From positions 35,795 through 99,794 of the forward strand of contig WRHK01000004.1 in the NCBI GenBank assembly GCA_009783295.1: a stretch of DNA of 64,000 bases, given 5' to 3'. Below are positions 62,341-64,000 of this stretch, piece after piece. The stretch is from Promicromonosporaceae bacterium (lineage in GTDB: Bacteria; Actinomycetota; Actinomycetes; Actinomycetales; Cellulomonadaceae). Position 1 is the stretch's first letter, and each line of letters begins with the position of its first letter. The position numbers were made by a program, and so were the translations under genes. The notes under the pieces are model-generated. The model saw nothing but the letters and a program-made list of their open reading frames with translations. It was not told where the DNA came from and did no database searches.

Positions 62341-63779
62341 TGAGTAATATAAAATTGATTCCCACAATGGGGCTTGAAATCCATGCCGAGTTAATGACCA
62401 ACTCTAAAATATTCTGCTCCTGCTCCGCCGAATACGGCGGCGGTCCGAATACCCGCTGCTGTCCGGGCTGTTCTGCGTTTCCGGGGACTTTACCCGTGCT
62501 GAATAAAAAAGCGGTTGAACTCATTATCAAAGCGGGCGCGGTCACGAACTGCGAAATTTCCCGTCTGACCCGCTGGGACAGAAAAAGCTACTTCTACCCC
62601 GACCTGCCGGGTGCTTATCAGGTTACACAGCTTTACCGCCCTGTTTGCAAAAACGGGTATGTTGAAATAAAAACGTCCGCAGGTGAGAAAAAAATTAAAA
62701 TTAAGCAAATCCATCTTGAAGAGGACGCGGGGAAACTAATCCACGACCAGTCCCCGAAATACAGCCTTGCCGATTACAACAGGGGCAGTATGTGTTTAAT
62801 CGAAACCGTTACAGAGCCTGATTTTCACACGGTTGAGGAAGTCTGCGCGTTTGTGGAGAAGCTACGCTTGATGTACTTGTATGCAGATGTATGCAACGGC
62901 AGAATGGAACAGGGAGCTTTGCGGTGCGACGTAAATATTTCGCTTGCGCCCGAAGGCGCACCGCTCGGCGTCCGCGCTGAAATTAAAAACCTTAACTCCG
63001 TTAAGTCAATCACAAGAGCAATTGAATTTGAAATATACCGCCATACCGAAGCGATACAAAAAGGCGAACCGCTGTATCAGCAAACCCGCAGATTCTCCGA
63101 CGCGGACGGCGAAACCTACGCAATGAGAAGTAAGGAAAACGCCCACGATTACCGCTATTTCCCCGACCCGAATATTCCGCCGCTCGTCCTCTCGGAAAGC
63201 GAATTGGAAACGATATTTGCTTCCGTGCCGGAAATGCCGGATAAGCGTTTTGCGCGTTACGTAAATGAAATGGGCATTACCAAAAGCGATGCGGAAATTC
63301 TCACCGGAAACCGGATTTTAAGCGACTTTTTTGAAGCTGCGCTGAAAGAATACAGCGAAAACCCAAAAGCCGTCTGCGCATTTATCATTACCGAGCTTCT
63401 GCGCCGCGTGAATTTGGGGGAAATTGAGCTTGAAAAACTGCCTTTTTCCGCTTCTGATTTCGGAAAACTTGTAAAATACGGTTATACCGATAAGATTAAC
63501 CGCGGTGACATGAAAGAGGTTTTACGCGATATGGCTTCTTCGGGCAAAAAACCCGAAGAAATATGTGACGAATTAGGATTATGGATTAAAGAAGACTTAG
63601 GGCTTGTAGAAAGCGTGATTGACGATGTAATTAAAAATAACCCCGTGCCTGTCGAGCAATACAAAAACGGCGAACAAAAGGTTTTCGGCTTCCTTATGGG
63701 AATGGCGAATAAAGCACTGAAAGGCGCGGCAACCCCTGCTGTTATAAAAGAAACTTTAGAAAAGAAATTAAAAGGATAG
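62341..63779 (+). CDS. gatB: Aspartyl/glutamyl-tRNA amidotransferase subunit B
   Basis: The 479-residue subunit binds mischarged tRNA, activates its Asp/Glu with ATP and accepts ammonia from GatA. Signatures include GLEIHAELMTNSKIFCSCS, CCPGCSAFPG, WDRKSYFYPDLPGAYQVTQL, IHLEEDAGKLIHD and ALRCDVNISLAP, followed by a helical tail that binds the tRNA elbow. AAGAGG precedes ATG 62341. It appears fully conserved, in contrast to its GatA partner. Confidence 0.93.
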
Positions 63780-63792
63780 GTATTTATATAAT

Positions 63793-63849
63793 GCGGGGCT
63801 ACGCCCCGCCGAACGGGGGACTTGTTCTTTTTGCTTGTGCAAAAAGAAC
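63793..63849. repeat. Two hairpins after gatB
   Basis: GCGGGGC-TAC-GCCCCGC (63,793-63,809) is followed by a perfect 10-base stem, GTTCTTTTTG with CAAAAAGAAC (63,824-63,849). The T-run in the second stem suits termination on either strand. Confidence 0.7.
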
Positions 63850-64000
63850 CAAAAACACAGCCCTGCGGGCGGCTCGTCCTCCTATTAACGCCTACCTCTA
63901 TTAAAGAACTACTCACAGTGAGCGCAACCCGAAAGAATAGCTGACTATGAATAAATTTACAAGCAAGCAATCTGCTTTATAAGAGGACGTAGCCCGCCGC
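63850..64000. other. Terminal stretch with no gene seen
   Basis: No convincing coding frame, RNA gene or further repeat was found between the hairpins after gatB and the window end. Short open frames here lack ribosome sites and family features. Confidence 0.5.

Noticed and set aside
51600..64000. The AT-rich part as a genomic island in the actinobacterium
   Set aside because: It carries a core arginine operon, a tRNA and gatCAB with firmicute promoters and no integrase, transposase or attachment repeats. The homopolymer bridge fits a chimera better, although only read data can exclude an island.

Overview
The window is two unrelated genomes joined end to end. Positions 1 to about 51,400 are very GC-rich, with GTG starts, GTGA/ATGA stop-start overlaps and G/C third codon positions. 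Protein content (FtsX-type exporters, paired ClpP paralogues, a DtxR-type iron box, Zur boxes, a eukaryote-type glycyl-tRNA synthetase) fits an actinobacterium, probably Micrococcales such as Cellulomonadaceae or Promicromonosporaceae; this is a judgement from sequence style, not a search. Positions from about 51,600 to 64,000 are AT-rich, with consensus -35/-10 promoters, AGGAGG-like ribosome sites, an arginine operon, GatCAB and a GTAGGG-type stem-loop family typical of clostridial (Oscillospiraceae-like) genomes. The 200 bases between are homopolymer-rich filler (runs of G, C and T), and the arginine operon stops there right after argJ. An assembly chimera is the simplest explanation.

Actinobacterial half, left to right. 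A TetR regulator cut by the window edge faces a short-chain dehydrogenase. A two-gene ClpP unit, one member lacking the catalytic serine, lies opposite recO-uppS. From 4.5 to 11.8 kb all genes are on the minus strand: znuA-znuC-znuB-zur under two Zur boxes, then a siderophore-type permease pair, its ATPase and a lipoprotein binding protein under iron-box-like sites. glyS follows, then a small membrane protein, a PadR-controlled MFS pump, a polar amino acid permease/ATPase pair without binding protein, an ABC-2 exporter with a DesKR-like two-component system, dusB, a GH13 glucosidase, dgt, a flavohaemoglobin and dnaG. From 28.9 to 33.9 kb a HAD phosphatase, a PhnDCEE-like transporter and an RpiR regulator form one tightly coupled operon, probably for an organophosphate. 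From 34.0 to 47.7 kb one operon holds two ATPases and four very large FtsX-like permeases arranged as a duplicated pair (A-B-A-B), behind a LacI-type operator. An MFS pump, an aldo/keto reductase and a secreted GH18 protein end this half.

Firmicute half. argG, a GNAT enzyme, argH, a second GNAT, argC and argJ run on the minus strand, with an XRE-type regulator diverging from argG. A GH3 glycosidase, a proline tRNA and gatC-gatA-gatB follow. The GatA protein is striking: its catalytic lysine and nucleophilic serine are both replaced, although the reading frame is intact.

Repeats recur in both halves and sometimes lie inside genes: a TCGACAGGCTC-type inverted repeat after uppS and within dnaG, different long near-perfect hairpins between several gene ends of the actinobacterial half, and the GTAGGG stem-loop family in the firmicute half, which supplies argG's stop codon; a related hairpin sits inside a GNAT gene. 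No rRNA, CRISPR array, insertion sequence, integrase or replication origin was seen.
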